This document shows, piece after piece, positions 53,242 to 62,974 of a DNA stretch of 64,000 bases (position 1 is its first letter; every line of letters starts with the position of its first letter). Position numbers and translations under genes: made by a program. The DNA is from Magnetovibrio sp. (lineage in GTDB: Bacteria > Pseudomonadota > Alphaproteobacteria > Rhodospirillales > Casp-alpha2). Location of the stretch: positions 1 to 64,000 of the forward strand of contig PBKU01000055.1 of assembly GCA_002722175.1 (NCBI GenBank), given 5' to 3'. The notes beneath the pieces are model-generated. The model had not been told where the DNA came from. It did not search any database and was given only the letters and a program-made list of their open reading frames with translations.

Positions 53242-54028
53242 CGATCCGCCTCGCTGATGTTTGGTTTTCAAAAATATGCTTCCGAATACGCTGCGAAATA
53301 TTTTGAAATTCTTGCTCTGTTTCCAGCGAATAGGACCGAGGTCGAGCAAGGGGGATTTCTATTACTTCCTTAACATGGCCTGGTCGGGAACTCATAACAC
53401 AGACCTTATCTGAAAGCAGCACTGCCTCTGGCACGGAGTGAGTAACAAATATGATTGTTGTTGGGCGTTCGGTCCATATGCGTTGAAGTTCCAGGCTCAT
53501 TTCCTCTCGAGTTAGAGCATCCAACGCACCGAAAGGCTCATCCATAAGAAGAATTTTTGGTTCAGGAATAAGCGCACGGCAGATTGCAGCTCGTTGCTGC
53601 ATACCCCCAGAAAGCTCTGATGGCATTTTTTTTTCAAATTCTCCAAGTCCTACAAGTTTAAGAAGTTCCCGTGCTCTATTCTCACTGTCGGCCGTGAGCC
53701 TGTGTAGTACTTTAAGAGGAAACAATACATTTTTAAGTATATTGGCCCACGGTAAAAGGGTAGGGGCCTGGAAGACCATGCCGATATCCCGGCGCGGCTC
53801 AGTTACCTCGTCTCCGTCAATCAAAATACGGCCTTCAGTTGGACCGGTAAGACCCGCAACTAGACGCAGAAGGGTTGATTTTCCGCAGCCTGACGGACCA
53901 ACGATAGACACAAATTCGCTCAGTCCAACATCCAGAGAAACGTCTTCCAAAGCGAGGACGTCCGCACCATCAAGAGAACGAAAAACTTTCGTTATTTTGT
54001 TAATTTCTATCAAAGTGCGTGACGCCAC
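53231..54028 (-). CDS. ABC transporter ATPase (SsuB/TauB-like)
   Basis: ATP-binding subunit with Walker A GPSGCGKST, signature LSGGMQQRA, Walker B LLMDEPFGALDA and H-loop THSVPEA. Part of an SBP-ATPase-permease operon. Start is GTG at 54028; no strong ribosome site, so an alternative downstream start is possible. 265 residues, usual size. Confidence 0.92.
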   Translation of the reverse strand: MASRTLIEINKITKVFRSLDGADVLALEDVSLDVGLSEFVSIVGPSGCGKSTLLRLVAGLTGPTEGRILIDGDEVTEPRRDIGMVFQAPTLLPWANILKNVLFPLKVLHRLTADSENRARELLKLVGLGEFEKKMPSELSGGMQQRAAICRALIPEPKILLMDEPFGALDALTREEMSLELQRIWTERPTTIIFVTHSVPEAVLLSDKVCVMSSRPGHVKEVIEIPLARPRSYSLETEQEFQNISQRIRKHIFENQTSARRIGAA

Positions 54029-54040
54029 CCGTTATTGATA

Positions 54041-55066
54041 TCACTTTGGCAGTAAGCTATCATAAATGACTTGCTTAACATCAAAGTTTGGATCCAGATC
54101 TCTTGATTTAACCAAGACTCCGTAGGTTTTTTCCACCCTTTTCATATCAAATTTTCCTGTCCAGGCTCTGGATAGATCCTTGCCGAACATATTGCCCCTG
54201 AGATCAAGCCATCCGGCTAAATTATCCTTATACTTTGTATCTGGCCATTGTTTTGAGTGTGCTTTGCATGCTTCTTCAGGGTTATCTTTAGCCCAGATCC
54301 ATGCACGTTGTGTGGCTGCAACAAACCGACGAAGCATATCTGATTCTTTTGCGATGACGTCATCGCGCGTGTAGATACAATAGGAGTAAATATCAAAACC
54401 GTAATCGGCAAAAGGGATAACGACTAATTCGTCTCCTCGAGCTTCCACCTGTGGTTTGATAAACGAAATATTGGATGTAAAATAAGGTACGCCATCAACC
54501 TTCTTATTGACAAGCATGGCTGGCATTGTTGTTGAATCCACAACTGTCCATTTCACAGTATCGGGATCAAGACCCGCCATGCGAGCGGCAATTGGGAAAT
54601 AGTTTCGATGGCTGTTTCCTGCCGTGGTTGCCAAGGTTTTCCCTTTAAGATCCTTGAAACCCTTGATTCCGCTACTTTTAAGGAGAAAAAGCGAATGTGG
54701 AGAATGATCGTGGATATGCATAAGGCATTTAACCGGTGCATTCTCACGTGACCGTGCACTCATGACGGCAGAGATATCACCGTCACCAATCGGCGACCCC
54801 CCACCTGCAACTTTTTTGACTGCATCTCCAGAACCTCTCCCAGTGCTAACAGAAAGGTCAATCCCTACATCGGTATAAAAACCCTTCGCAATCGCGCCGG
54901 AAATAGGGCAGTAAAACCCTGTTGGTAGCCAGCTCCATTGAAAGTGTACCTTATCTTTTGAAAAGGCTGTTGTCGGCGCAGCAAAACAAAAAACAACCCC
55001 TATTGCTGCAATTAAAAGTTTTTCAGCTAGAAGACTTTTCCAATTAAAAATACCTGATATGTTCAT
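54041..55066 (-). CDS. ABC substrate-binding protein, NMT1/THI5-like (SsuA/ThiY type)
   Basis: Exported binding protein of 341 residues. The N-terminal ~36 residues form a signal peptide ending near TAFS-KDK. The mature chain starts VHFQWSWLPTGFYCPISGAIAKGFYTDVGID (in pieces), typical of NMT1/ThiY proteins for pyrimidines, riboflavin-like or other nitrogen ligands, with GKTLATTAGNSHRNYFP later. A pyrimidine or hydantoin ligand would fit the enzymes encoded to the right. It leads the importer operon; the amidohydrolase at 50830 lies beyond the permease gene. Confidence 0.88.
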   Translation of the reverse strand: MNISGIFNWKSLLAEKLLIAAIGVVFCFAAPTTAFSKDKVHFQWSWLPTGFYCPISGAIAKGFYTDVGIDLSVSTGRGSGDAVKKVAGGGSPIGDGDISAVMSARSRENAPVKCLMHIHDHSPHSLFLLKSSGIKGFKDLKGKTLATTAGNSHRNYFPIAARMAGLDPDTVKWTVVDSTTMPAMLVNKKVDGVPYFTSNISFIKPQVEARGDELVVIPFADYGFDIYSYCIYTRDDVIAKESDMLRRFVAATQRAWIWAKDNPEEACKAHSKQWPDTKYKDNLAGWLDLRGNMFGKDLSRAWTGKFDMKRVEKTYGVLVKSRDLDPNFDVKQVIYDSLLPK

Positions 55067-55620
55067 AATAGTTTTTCTCCCTTACCTATGATTAAGTTAC
55101 TAATATTAATTGAGCTGCAGTTAATGTTGTAACGGTGGTTTTTATCAATTATTTTCATTTTATAAGATCTCTCCCCTCACAGAGTATTCTTACAAAACGT
55201 ATTAGCACAATCTTCTGTCAAAGCCTTTATACTTATTATCGTTTTTTTATAATAGAATGTGGCTTTAGTGAGAAAACTATTGCATACTTAAATCCACATA
55301 AAAAGTTAAAATTTAGCAAGGCAGTGTGTAAAAATACAGATCGACCAATAATTGCAAACACCAACAGACAGCTCCAACCTTTACCGATTAACAAAGTTTT
55401 TTGATGTGCGAACAAGGTGACCCTTTGTTAGACTTCTTTTTCTTCTTTAATTCTCGTATCGATTCGATCTTATTGATTGTATGTTAGTTAAAAAAAAAAA
55501 TTGCAATGCATTTTATCTTTGTCGAATGGAGTTACAAATTCAAGACTACAAAAATTTTAAAATACATTCTTCTGATAACTTGTATCTAGCTGCTGTTCAT
55601 TTTTTGCCAGGGCACTTGAC
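55067..55620. other. Long divergent promoter region between importer and hydrolase operons
   Basis: About 550 A/T-rich bases between the divergent importer operon and the amidohydrolase gene at 55621. It contains a run of 11 A (about 55490-55500). An 89-codon frame at 55135 has no features and looks like chance. Regulatory sites for both operons are expected here but none was resolved. Confidence 0.4.
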
Positions 55621-57120
55621 ATGAAAGATATCCAGCCTGTTGTTATCCAGAAAGGCAGAATATTAAATGGGGCTTTGCGAGTTGCTGAATTTAAAGATTT
55701 ACTGATCAAAGATGGCGTTATTTGCGAGGTCAGTGAACCTGGTCTTACTGTGGCATCTGAAGTAAAAGTAATCGATGCGAGCAATATGCTCTTGATTCCG
55801 GGATTGGTTAATGCGCATACCCATGGTCATGGAAGTTTTTCAAAAGGGTTGGGGGATCGCTGGACACTTGAGCATCTTTTACATGCCGGTGGCTGGCTGA
55901 ATGGCTCCCGCCGCAGGGAAGACAAGTACTTATCTGCAGCTCTGAATGCAGTCGAAATGGTATTAAAGGGGTGTACCGCAACCTATGATCTTTACTTTGA
56001 GGCGCCCTTACCGACAACTGAGGGAATCCAGGTTGTTGCTAGCGCATATGAAGATGTGGGGGTACGTTCAACGATTGCACCAATGATTGCGGATCGTTCG
56101 TTTTACCAGGCAATTCCAGGGCTTTTTGAGATGTTCCCAAGTAATGAACGAGAGCGTCTAACTAACTTTTTCGAATCACCTGCAAAACAAATTCTTTTTA
56201 CTTGTGGAGAATTGGCAAAAAAATGGTCATTTAATAAAGCACAAACGAGGTTTGCCCTAGCACCGACCATCCCTCTTCACTGTAGCGACGAATTTCTTAT
56301 TTCGTGCTACGAAATTGCCCTTCAAAACGATATTGGTCTTCATATGCATCTGGCGGAATCACGTGTTCAGGCAGTTACCGGCATTCAAAAATATGGGAAA
56401 TCATTAACTGCGCACCTCGATGACCTGGGATTTCTTGGACCGAATTTCACCGCGGCACATGGTGTTTGGCTGGATGACGAGGATCTTACTCGACTAGCCG
56501 ATAATGGGTGTTCTCTGGCCCACAATCCTGGCAGCAATCTTCGGCTGGGCTCCGGTATTGCTCCAGCGCGGAAAGCAGTTGATTTAGGCTTAAATGTAGG
56601 CATTGGGACAGATGGTTCGCATTGTGCCGACAACCAGAATATGTTTGAAGCAATGCGTATCGCCTCCTTTGCGTCTAGGATCAGGTCTCCTGATACAAGC
56701 CAGTGGTTTGAAACAACTGATATTATCCATATGGCAACAGAAGGTAGTGCTCACGCACTTGGGTTTGGAGATAAAATCGGCAGACTTTCAAAAGGTTCAT
56801 TCGCAGATATTGTTTTTCTTGATCTGTCTAATGTTAACTTTATCCCTTTCAATGATCCAATAAATCAAATTGTACATACAGAGGATAGCAGCGCGGTGAA
56901 TAGCGTTATGGTCAACGGTGAGTTCGTATTAAAAGACCGTGAATTCGTGACTATTAACTACACTAAACTGTGCCATGATGTAGAAGAAGCGGTTTCAAGA
57001 CTTCTAGAATCCAACGCTGATTCGCGCGTGATGGCGGAAAAGTTAGAAGGAATGGTATCGCAATTTTGCGTTGGCCTTTCTAGAACACCATACCATGTAA
57101 ATCGGTGGTCCGCTGACTAA
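55621..57120 (+). CDS. Amidohydrolase, second chlorohydrolase/deaminase-family member
   Basis: 499-residue metal-dependent hydrolase. Ligands: NAHTHGHGS (HxH), LHMHLAESR, AHGVWLDDED and GTDGSHCADN, with HNPGSNLRLGSG before it. It is only distantly similar to the amidohydrolase at 50830. It may deaminate or open a ring earlier in the same pathway as the hydantoinase that follows 133 bases later. Substrate unknown. Confidence 0.87.
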   Translation: MKDIQPVVIQKGRILNGALRVAEFKDLLIKDGVICEVSEPGLTVASEVKVIDASNMLLIPGLVNAHTHGHGSFSKGLGDRWTLEHLLHAGGWLNGSRRREDKYLSAALNAVEMVLKGCTATYDLYFEAPLPTTEGIQVVASAYEDVGVRSTIAPMIADRSFYQAIPGLFEMFPSNERERLTNFFESPAKQILFTCGELAKKWSFNKAQTRFALAPTIPLHCSDEFLISCYEIALQNDIGLHMHLAESRVQAVTGIQKYGKSLTAHLDDLGFLGPNFTAAHGVWLDDEDLTRLADNGCSLAHNPGSNLRLGSGIAPARKAVDLGLNVGIGTDGSHCADNQNMFEAMRIASFASRIRSPDTSQWFETTDIIHMATEGSAHALGFGDKIGRLSKGSFADIVFLDLSNVNFIPFNDPINQIVHTEDSSAVNSVMVNGEFVLKDREFVTINYTKLCHDVEEAVSRLLESNADSRVMAEKLEGMVSQFCVGLSRTPYHVNRWSAD

Positions 57121-57253
57121 TCCTGGAAAGTTTCGAGCGTGAGGAGATAACTGAAAAAAAATACGATTAATTACGAAGTAATCCATCCATTGCCTGCATT
57201 CAGATCTTGAGATACGGTTTAGTAAAATCCACTTTAACATGTAGTAGGTTACC

Positions 57254-58720
57254 ATGATTGATTTTGATTTGATAATAACTGGTGGGACCATAGTTACAGC
57301 AACCGATACTTTTAAAGCAGATATAGGTATTAAAAATAGCCAAATTACCAGTATTGCCGATCGACTGGAAGGTGCTCAGCACATAATCAATGCCCAGGAC
57401 CGATATGTATTTCCGGGAGGGATAGAGGCCCATTGTCATATCGAGCAGGAGTCAGGCATGGGGATTATGGCGGCTGATGACTACCGGAGCGGATCAATTT
57501 CAGCTGCATTTGGAGGGAATACTACGATCGTTCCCTTCGCCGCACAACATCGAGGCCAGAGTTTACGGGAAGTGGTTCAAATTTACCATGACCGTGCTGG
57601 CCCGAAATCAATAATTGACTATGCTTTCCACCTCATTATTTCCGACGTTAATGACAAAATTCTTGGGCAGGAACTACCGGCGTTAATCAAGGACGGATAT
57701 ACCTCGTTCAAGATCTTTCTCACCTATCCCATGCTCAAGCTGTCAGATGGTGACATGCTAAGTGTCTTAGCAGTTGCTCGTGAAAATGGTGCAATAACTA
57801 TGGTGCATGCTGAAAATGATGATGTTATAAGCTGGCTATCCAAGCGACTTCTCGATTCTGGAAATATTGCGCCAAAATTCCATGCTGTTAGTCATGCCCG
57901 AATAGCCGAGTCTGAAGCCTCAAATAGAGCAATCCAGTTGGCGAGACTTTTGGATACCCCAATATTTATCGTTCATGTTTCCACCAGTGAAGCAGCATCA
58001 ATAATTCGCAAGGCCCAAGGCGACGGACTAAAAATTTTTGCTGAAACATGCCCTCAGTATCTATTTTTAACATCGGATGATATCGATATTGAGGGAATGG
58101 AGGGAGCCAAGTTTTGTTGCAGTCCGCCTCCACGTGATAAATTCGATCAGGAGGCGATGTGGCAGGGGTTGATTAATGGTACATTCCAGTTATTTTCCTC
58201 TGATCATGCACCATATCGTTTTGATGAAACAGGGAAGCTTCATGCCGGCCCTAATCCGCAATTTAAAAAAATTGCAAATGGGGTCCCAGGAATTGAATTA
58301 CGGATGCCTCTGCTGTTTTCGGAGGGAGTTTGTAAGGGGAGGATAAGTCTTAACAAATTTGTAGAGTTAACTTCGACGAATGCGGCTAAGGTATATGGCC
58401 TTAGCCCTAAAAAAGGTTCCATTGCGGTTGGCTGTGATGCAGATATTGTAATCTGGGATCCGAAAAGGGAGGTTACCGTATCATACGATCTCCTCCATGA
58501 TAATGTCGGGTATACTCCTTATGAAGGTATGTCTATCAAGGGCTGGCCTGAAACAGTGGTGAGTCGGGGGCGCATTGTCATCGCAAAGGGGCAGCTGAAA
58601 GTTAAACCGGGTTCCGGAAAATTCATTCAACGGTCTCCGGGTTATGAATTTATTCGCCCTGCAGGAATCTCTCCGCCGGAGATTGACCCAAAGACGAATT
58701 TTGGTGCGAAAATTATTTGA
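57254..58720 (+). CDS. hydA: Dihydropyrimidinase/D-hydantoinase
   Basis: Opens a hydantoin or dihydropyrimidine ring to an N-carbamoyl amino acid. The binuclear metal site is intact: His60 and His62 (EAHCH), carbamylated Lys153 in SFKIFLTYP, His in MVHAEN, His in IVHVS and Asp in SSDHAPY. 488 residues, usual length. Followed directly by a hydantoin-racemase-type gene overlapping by 4 bases, and an N-carbamoylase is near, so the operon completes D-amino acid formation. Confidence 0.92.
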   Translation: MIDFDLIITGGTIVTATDTFKADIGIKNSQITSIADRLEGAQHIINAQDRYVFPGGIEAHCHIEQESGMGIMAADDYRSGSISAAFGGNTTIVPFAAQHRGQSLREVVQIYHDRAGPKSIIDYAFHLIISDVNDKILGQELPALIKDGYTSFKIFLTYPMLKLSDGDMLSVLAVARENGAITMVHAENDDVISWLSKRLLDSGNIAPKFHAVSHARIAESEASNRAIQLARLLDTPIFIVHVSTSEAASIIRKAQGDGLKIFAETCPQYLFLTSDDIDIEGMEGAKFCCSPPPRDKFDQEAMWQGLINGTFQLFSSDHAPYRFDETGKLHAGPNPQFKKIANGVPGIELRMPLLFSEGVCKGRISLNKFVELTSTNAAKVYGLSPKKGSIAVGCDADIVIWDPKREVTVSYDLLHDNVGYTPYEGMSIKGWPETVVSRGRIVIAKGQLKVKPGSGKFIQRSPGYEFIRPAGISPPEIDPKTNFGAKII

Positions 58721-58731
58721 TAAAAAAACAG

Positions 58732-59388
58732 ATGACTCCAATTATACGTGTAATTAACCCAAATTCGAACAAGCATGTTACCGAGGAAATGTCCAGGGCT
58801 CTCGAGCCCCTCCGGTATTCGACGGGGCCGCGTCTAGAGTGTGTTACTCTCGAAAAAGGTCCGATGGGTATTGAAAGCCAGGCTGACGTTTCTAAGGTAG
58901 AGCCAATGCTTGCCCAGTTAATTCAGTCTGACAGCTCGTCATCTGCTTTTATAATCGGGTGTTATAGTGATCCTGGATTGGCGCTTTGTCGCGAAATTAC
59001 GGACCGGCCAGTTTTTGGAATTGCTGAGTGTGCAATTTTAACAGCCCTAACCCGTGGTTCATCTTTTGGTGTAATTTCTATTTTGCCTAATTCAGTTGAA
59101 CGCCATATTCGTCATTTGCGCGAGCGACTTCTCCATCATCGATTTGCTGGAGACAGGGCTCTTGGATTGACTGTAGCCCAAATTCAAAATGACAAAATGA
59201 CGTTCGGAAGAATGAAGAAGATCGGCACGATGCTTCGGGATGACGATGGTGCAGATGTCATAATTATGGGCTGTGCGGGAATGGCTAAGTACCGAGCTAA
59301 ACTTGAAAGAATTCTATCCGTCCCGGTAATTGATCCGACGCAGGCAGCGGCCAGTATGGCCATTGGGGTTGTTGCCTTGTCGAATTAG
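58732..59388 (+). CDS. Asp/Glu/hydantoin racemase family protein
   Basis: Probably racemises 5-substituted hydantoins so that both isomers can be opened. PIIRVINPNSNKHVTEEM is the family start, and the two catalytic Cys residues are in IIGCYSDPGLA and IMGCAGM. ATG at 58732 is preferred; the TTG at 58717 overlaps the hydantoinase stop and is a possible coupled start. 219 residues, usual length. Its 3' end overlaps the convergent flavin reductase gene by 4 bases. Confidence 0.88.
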   Translation: MTPIIRVINPNSNKHVTEEMSRALEPLRYSTGPRLECVTLEKGPMGIESQADVSKVEPMLAQLIQSDSSSSAFIIGCYSDPGLALCREITDRPVFGIAECAILTALTRGSSFGVISILPNSVERHIRHLRERLLHHRFAGDRALGLTVAQIQNDKMTFGRMKKIGTMLRDDDGADVIIMGCAGMAKYRAKLERILSVPVIDPTQAAASMAIGVVALSN

Positions 59389-60017
59389 GTGGTTCTTTTT
59401 TTGAGCCACTCTGAATGACTGAGACGGGTATACGCAAATGTTTCAGTTACCGGAGTGTAGAGGTCTCCATACAATCTTCCAACAATGTTGTATTTCGGGA
59501 GATTCAGTTTCAGGGTATTAGGGTCAATCAAACCATCTCGTGCATGCATATAAAGTATTTCGCCTATTGCCAGCTCTCGATTTTCGTTAATTTGAAGCAT
59601 TATGGTCCGTCGACACTCGAAGGCAATCGGCGCCTCTTCTATTCGGCTAACTTGAACAAACCGGCAACTTGACCGTGTAATGCCGGCAACATCAAACTCA
59701 CTGACTTCTTCAGGAAAATCTACAGAACACTCATTCATTGCTTCTGCTAGGGGGCGGTCAACGAGATGTACGACAAATTCACCACACTGACGTATATTGT
59801 TTGTGGTGTCTTTTGGTATACGGCTGTTTCGAGATTGCAGGCCTAGAATAAGAAGTGGCGGGTCGTCGCTGAAAACATTGAAAAAACTGTAGGGTGCAGC
59901 GTTATCAGTTCCATCAGAACTGCGGGTTGTTACAAGGGCGATCGGTCTAGGTATGACAGCAGCGGTTAAAAGCTTATACCGGGTTTTCGAGTCAAGTTCT
60001 TGAAAGTTCAGTTCCAT
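59385..60017 (-). CDS. Flavin reductase-like (DIM6/NTAB) FMN-binding protein
   Basis: 210 residues of the split-barrel flavin reductase family: TAAVIPRPIALVTTRSSDG and NAAPYSFFNVFSDDPPL (in pieces) and a C-terminal LPKYNIVGRLYGD. The residues match the branch that binds FMN tightly. It could supply reduced flavin to a monooxygenase or act on its own in the pathway. It is on the minus strand with the carbamoylase 10 bases upstream, so the two are likely co-transcribed. Confidence 0.88.
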   Translation of the reverse strand: MELNFQELDSKTRYKLLTAAVIPRPIALVTTRSSDGTDNAAPYSFFNVFSDDPPLLILGLQSRNSRIPKDTTNNIRQCGEFVVHLVDRPLAEAMNECSVDFPEEVSEFDVAGITRSSCRFVQVSRIEEAPIAFECRRTIMLQINENRELAIGEILYMHARDGLIDPNTLKLNLPKYNIVGRLYGDLYTPVTETFAYTRLSHSEWLKKRTT

Positions 60018-60027
60018 TTGGGATCAA

Positions 60028-60960
60028 TTATAAGTCTTTGGGGAGTTCAACACCAACCTGGGAAGTTATGCGGGTATAATGTTTAATCTGTCGATGGCGG
60101 ACAAAATCAAACATTGTTTTTTTCCCAAATACGGTATCGTCTAGATCACAACTATGTACAAGAAGTTCATCTCCATCGGTTGAAGCCTGTGCCACAATTT
60201 CACCATCCGGGTTTACAATCACACTGCCCCCAAATAAGGGGTGCCCATCTTCAATCCCGGCCTTGGCAACGCCTATTACCCAAGTGCTGTTCTGGTATGC
60301 GCCAGCCTGCATGACGAGTGAACTATGAAACATTCTTTTTTCAGGGCCTTCCGTACTTTTTTGTGAATTTGTGGATGGGGTGTTGTAGCCAAGCGTTATC
60401 ATTTCTACCCCTTGCAAACCCATTACACGGTAGGTTTCGGGCCAGCGTCGGTCATTGCATATACATAATCCAAAAATACCATCAAGTGTTCGATAAACCG
60501 GGAATCCAAGATCTCCAGGCTCAAAATATCGTTTTTCAAGATGCTGGTGGGTGCGCTTAGGGTCAAATTCAGTATGCCCTGGAAGATGAACTTTTCGGTA
60601 CTTCCCCACAATTGAACCTGTTTTGTCAACGTGAATTGAGGTATTAAAGTGGCGGCCTTCGGGTGTCAGCTCCGCGTACCCAAAGCTCATTGCCATGCCA
60701 AGTGACTTTGCATGTTCAAACAGGGGATTTGTCTTTTTACTGGGCATATCGGTTTCAAACCAGAAATCTACGTCATTTTGATCCTCCATATAATAACGAG
60801 GGAAAAAAGTTGTTAATGCCAGCTCGGGATAAACAATAAAATCTGCACCTTCCTTCTGTGCTTGGTCCATTAGTTCTATCATTCTGGAGATTACGGTTTC
60901 GCGGCTATCATTTTTCTGGATTGGGCCCATCTGTGCGGCTGCTACGCTGAAGTTTCGCAT
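60028..60960 (-). CDS. N-carbamoyl-D-amino-acid hydrolase (nitrilase superfamily)
   Basis: Cleaves N-carbamoyl amino acid to amino acid, CO2 and ammonia. The nitrilase triad is Glu46 (VYPELAL), Lys123 (YRKVHLPG) and Cys168 (CICNDRRWPE), spaced as in known DCases. 310 residues. ATG at 60960 has GGGGAG upstream; a frame reaching 61119 lacks homology. Final step after hydantoinase; operon with the flavin reductase. Confidence 0.92.
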   Translation of the reverse strand: MRNFSVAAAQMGPIQKNDSRETVISRMIELMDQAQKEGADFIVYPELALTTFFPRYYMEDQNDVDFWFETDMPSKKTNPLFEHAKSLGMAMSFGYAELTPEGRHFNTSIHVDKTGSIVGKYRKVHLPGHTEFDPKRTHQHLEKRYFEPGDLGFPVYRTLDGIFGLCICNDRRWPETYRVMGLQGVEMITLGYNTPSTNSQKSTEGPEKRMFHSSLVMQAGAYQNSTWVIGVAKAGIEDGHPLFGGSVIVNPDGEIVAQASTDGDELLVHSCDLDDTVFGKKTMFDFVRHRQIKHYTRITSQVGVELPKDL

Positions 60961-61204
60961 TTTTTCTCCCCGGCTGAATGTTGTAATCTCAAGATTCAAA
61001 TAATTTCTAATTCTGCCATATATATCATTGAAACTGAAAGAAAAATCGGACAAAACTTTGTAGAACCTAGGGCTGTCGATGTCCACATTCGTCGATTGCG
61101 GGCAGTATTGAATTCTCACGGAGGTTCTGATTTAGTTTGAACTGTTTGTGGCTCAGGTTATGCGCTAGATGTTGAAAAATAATTTTAAAACCGATCTATT
61201 ACTG

Positions 61205-62746
61205 TTAGCCATCATTTTTCTTGGTCTTTGGTTTTATGGATTTGGGTGATAACCGAATGTTGTATCGGGTCCTTATGGCTTTTTCAGTGACTGGATCCAG
61301 GTGGTCAGGAAAATGTTCCTTGAGTATCCTAGACGCTTGGGAACGGGCAGTTTGATATAGATCAGGTTTTCCTGAGTCGTGCCAGTCTTCTATTAACCGA
61401 CGGTCAGCAATTTCAGGATACAGAAAGTCGGAACGCATCCGGGCGTGGGTTTCGGCCTGGCCAAGAAAGTGTCCTTCACCTTTTGTTACAGCCTGGATTT
61501 CTTCGAATGCCAATGTTTTCTTGTTGACTTCAGGTCCTACGTTGCTTCGCAGGATAGCACCTAGCATATCGTTATCTATCACATAGGCTTCAAGTGAAAC
61601 ACCCATTAAGGAGGCCTGCATTCCGCATGCTTGCGTGATGAGGTTAGCTCCCGCCTGAAGAGATGTTGATATATTTAGCGCTTTTTCGTACCCGGCCTGG
61701 GAATCGGGCATCTTGCTATCGGTTGCGCCAGCAATTACTGAACAGGGTAGGTCCAAATGTCTCAGCACCTGAGCGCACACTGCTGTTGCTATTGCTTGTT
61801 CACCCGATCCACCGGAAAGCCCACCGGTTCTGAGGTCTGTTATCATAGATCGCGGGCCAGCAATGGTTTTAGCATTTGGGTTGATGGCATGTGCAAAAAC
61901 GAGACCCGCTAATGTTTCCGCAATTGTCTGTGCAACAGATCCCGCAATAGTTACCGGGCTTGACGCGCCGAGTTGTCCGAAAACATTTGCGTGAACCGGA
62001 AATCCGAGACGGATTGCTTCGGCCATTACAGCCATGCTATCGGAGTGAAATCTTAGTGGTGGAATAATATGGTTGGTATTGAACGATACAAAGGGTCGTT
62101 TCCGAAAAGCGGTTTCAGAACCGGCAATTAAATAGCAGATCTGGGCAATGGGTGCCAGATGCTCTGGGTTGCTTGCACTGATCATTACATGTTTCGTTGT
62201 GCCAAGCAGTGCTGCAAACGCAGTATTTATGTCAAGGTCGAGGGGGGTTTCCATATCACGGGCAACAAGTGGCCGTGAAAAGAAATGAATATGGTCAAGG
62301 AAATCACAAAGTCTTGCGGCATCATAGAGATCTATTAAGTTTGATGGACGATAAGCACCCGTATTCATGTCCAGTATATTTGGTGCGGCACCTCCGGTGC
62401 CGGTATAGCCTCTCCTTCCTCCAACCTTCATGTCTTTTTCGGGTATTTGTCCACAGAGTTCGATTTCCTTTGGGGTGTTTCTGATTACCTGTTCCACAGT
62501 TTTTTGAGGAAGGACAAGCCGGTCTCCTCGAATTTTGCCTCCTATACTAAGGATTGTGTCCTTTACTGAATCGGAAAATTCTGCAACGCCAATTTCAGAT
62601 AAAATCATCAGTGCGGTGTCAGCGATTTTCCCTATCTCTCGTTTGGATAAAGGCTCAAATGTAGCACCTAAGGCCAGAGTTGAGGGTTTATCGCTTGTTG
62701 CACGTGCGCCGGTACGTTTACGTTTTCTCTCGCGTTTTTCGATCAT
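61205..62746 (-). CDS. Trimethylamine methyltransferase (MttB) family protein, no pyrrolysine codon
   Basis: About 513 residues of the MttB family, which demethylates quaternary amines into a corrinoid protein. FEPLSKREIGKIADTALMIL, GGRRGYTGTGGAAPNILD and FGQLGASSPVTIAGSVAQT are conserved (in pieces). There is no in-frame TAG, so it is a non-pyrrolysine member like glycine-betaine methyltransferases. ATG at 62746 has GAGG seven bases upstream; the frame opens at 62767. No corrinoid protein or RamA gene lies in the window. Confidence 0.86.
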   Translation of the reverse strand: MIEKRERKRKRTGARATSDKPSTLALGATFEPLSKREIGKIADTALMILSEIGVAEFSDSVKDTILSIGGKIRGDRLVLPQKTVEQVIRNTPKEIELCGQIPEKDMKVGGRRGYTGTGGAAPNILDMNTGAYRPSNLIDLYDAARLCDFLDHIHFFSRPLVARDMETPLDLDINTAFAALLGTTKHVMISASNPEHLAPIAQICYLIAGSETAFRKRPFVSFNTNHIIPPLRFHSDSMAVMAEAIRLGFPVHANVFGQLGASSPVTIAGSVAQTIAETLAGLVFAHAINPNAKTIAGPRSMITDLRTGGLSGGSGEQAIATAVCAQVLRHLDLPCSVIAGATDSKMPDSQAGYEKALNISTSLQAGANLITQACGMQASLMGVSLEAYVIDNDMLGAILRSNVGPEVNKKTLAFEEIQAVTKGEGHFLGQAETHARMRSDFLYPEIADRRLIEDWHDSGKPDLYQTARSQASRILKEHFPDHLDPVTEKAIRTRYNIRLSPKSIKPKTKKNDG

Positions 62747-62974
62747 TGTCATCCTCAGAAGCGCCATGTCCGGCGAATAATTTTATTTTGCACCTAGAAA
62801 ACACTGATTTAGGTCCGGAGGAAGAGCTGCATATAGCCGGATAAAGATCCATTTTGAACAAAATCCAGTTGCGACACAAAAAGGCTTGATGGAACCAGAA
62901 AATTGCTTGTTATCTCGCTTGTCTGATATGCGCATGTTATTGAAACAGTATACATACTGGTAGAAAAAACATCA

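Noticed and set aside
55135-55404. 89-codon frame in the divergent promoter region
   Set aside because: Composition is A/T-rich with no family pattern or convincing ribosome site; more likely chance in a regulatory gap.
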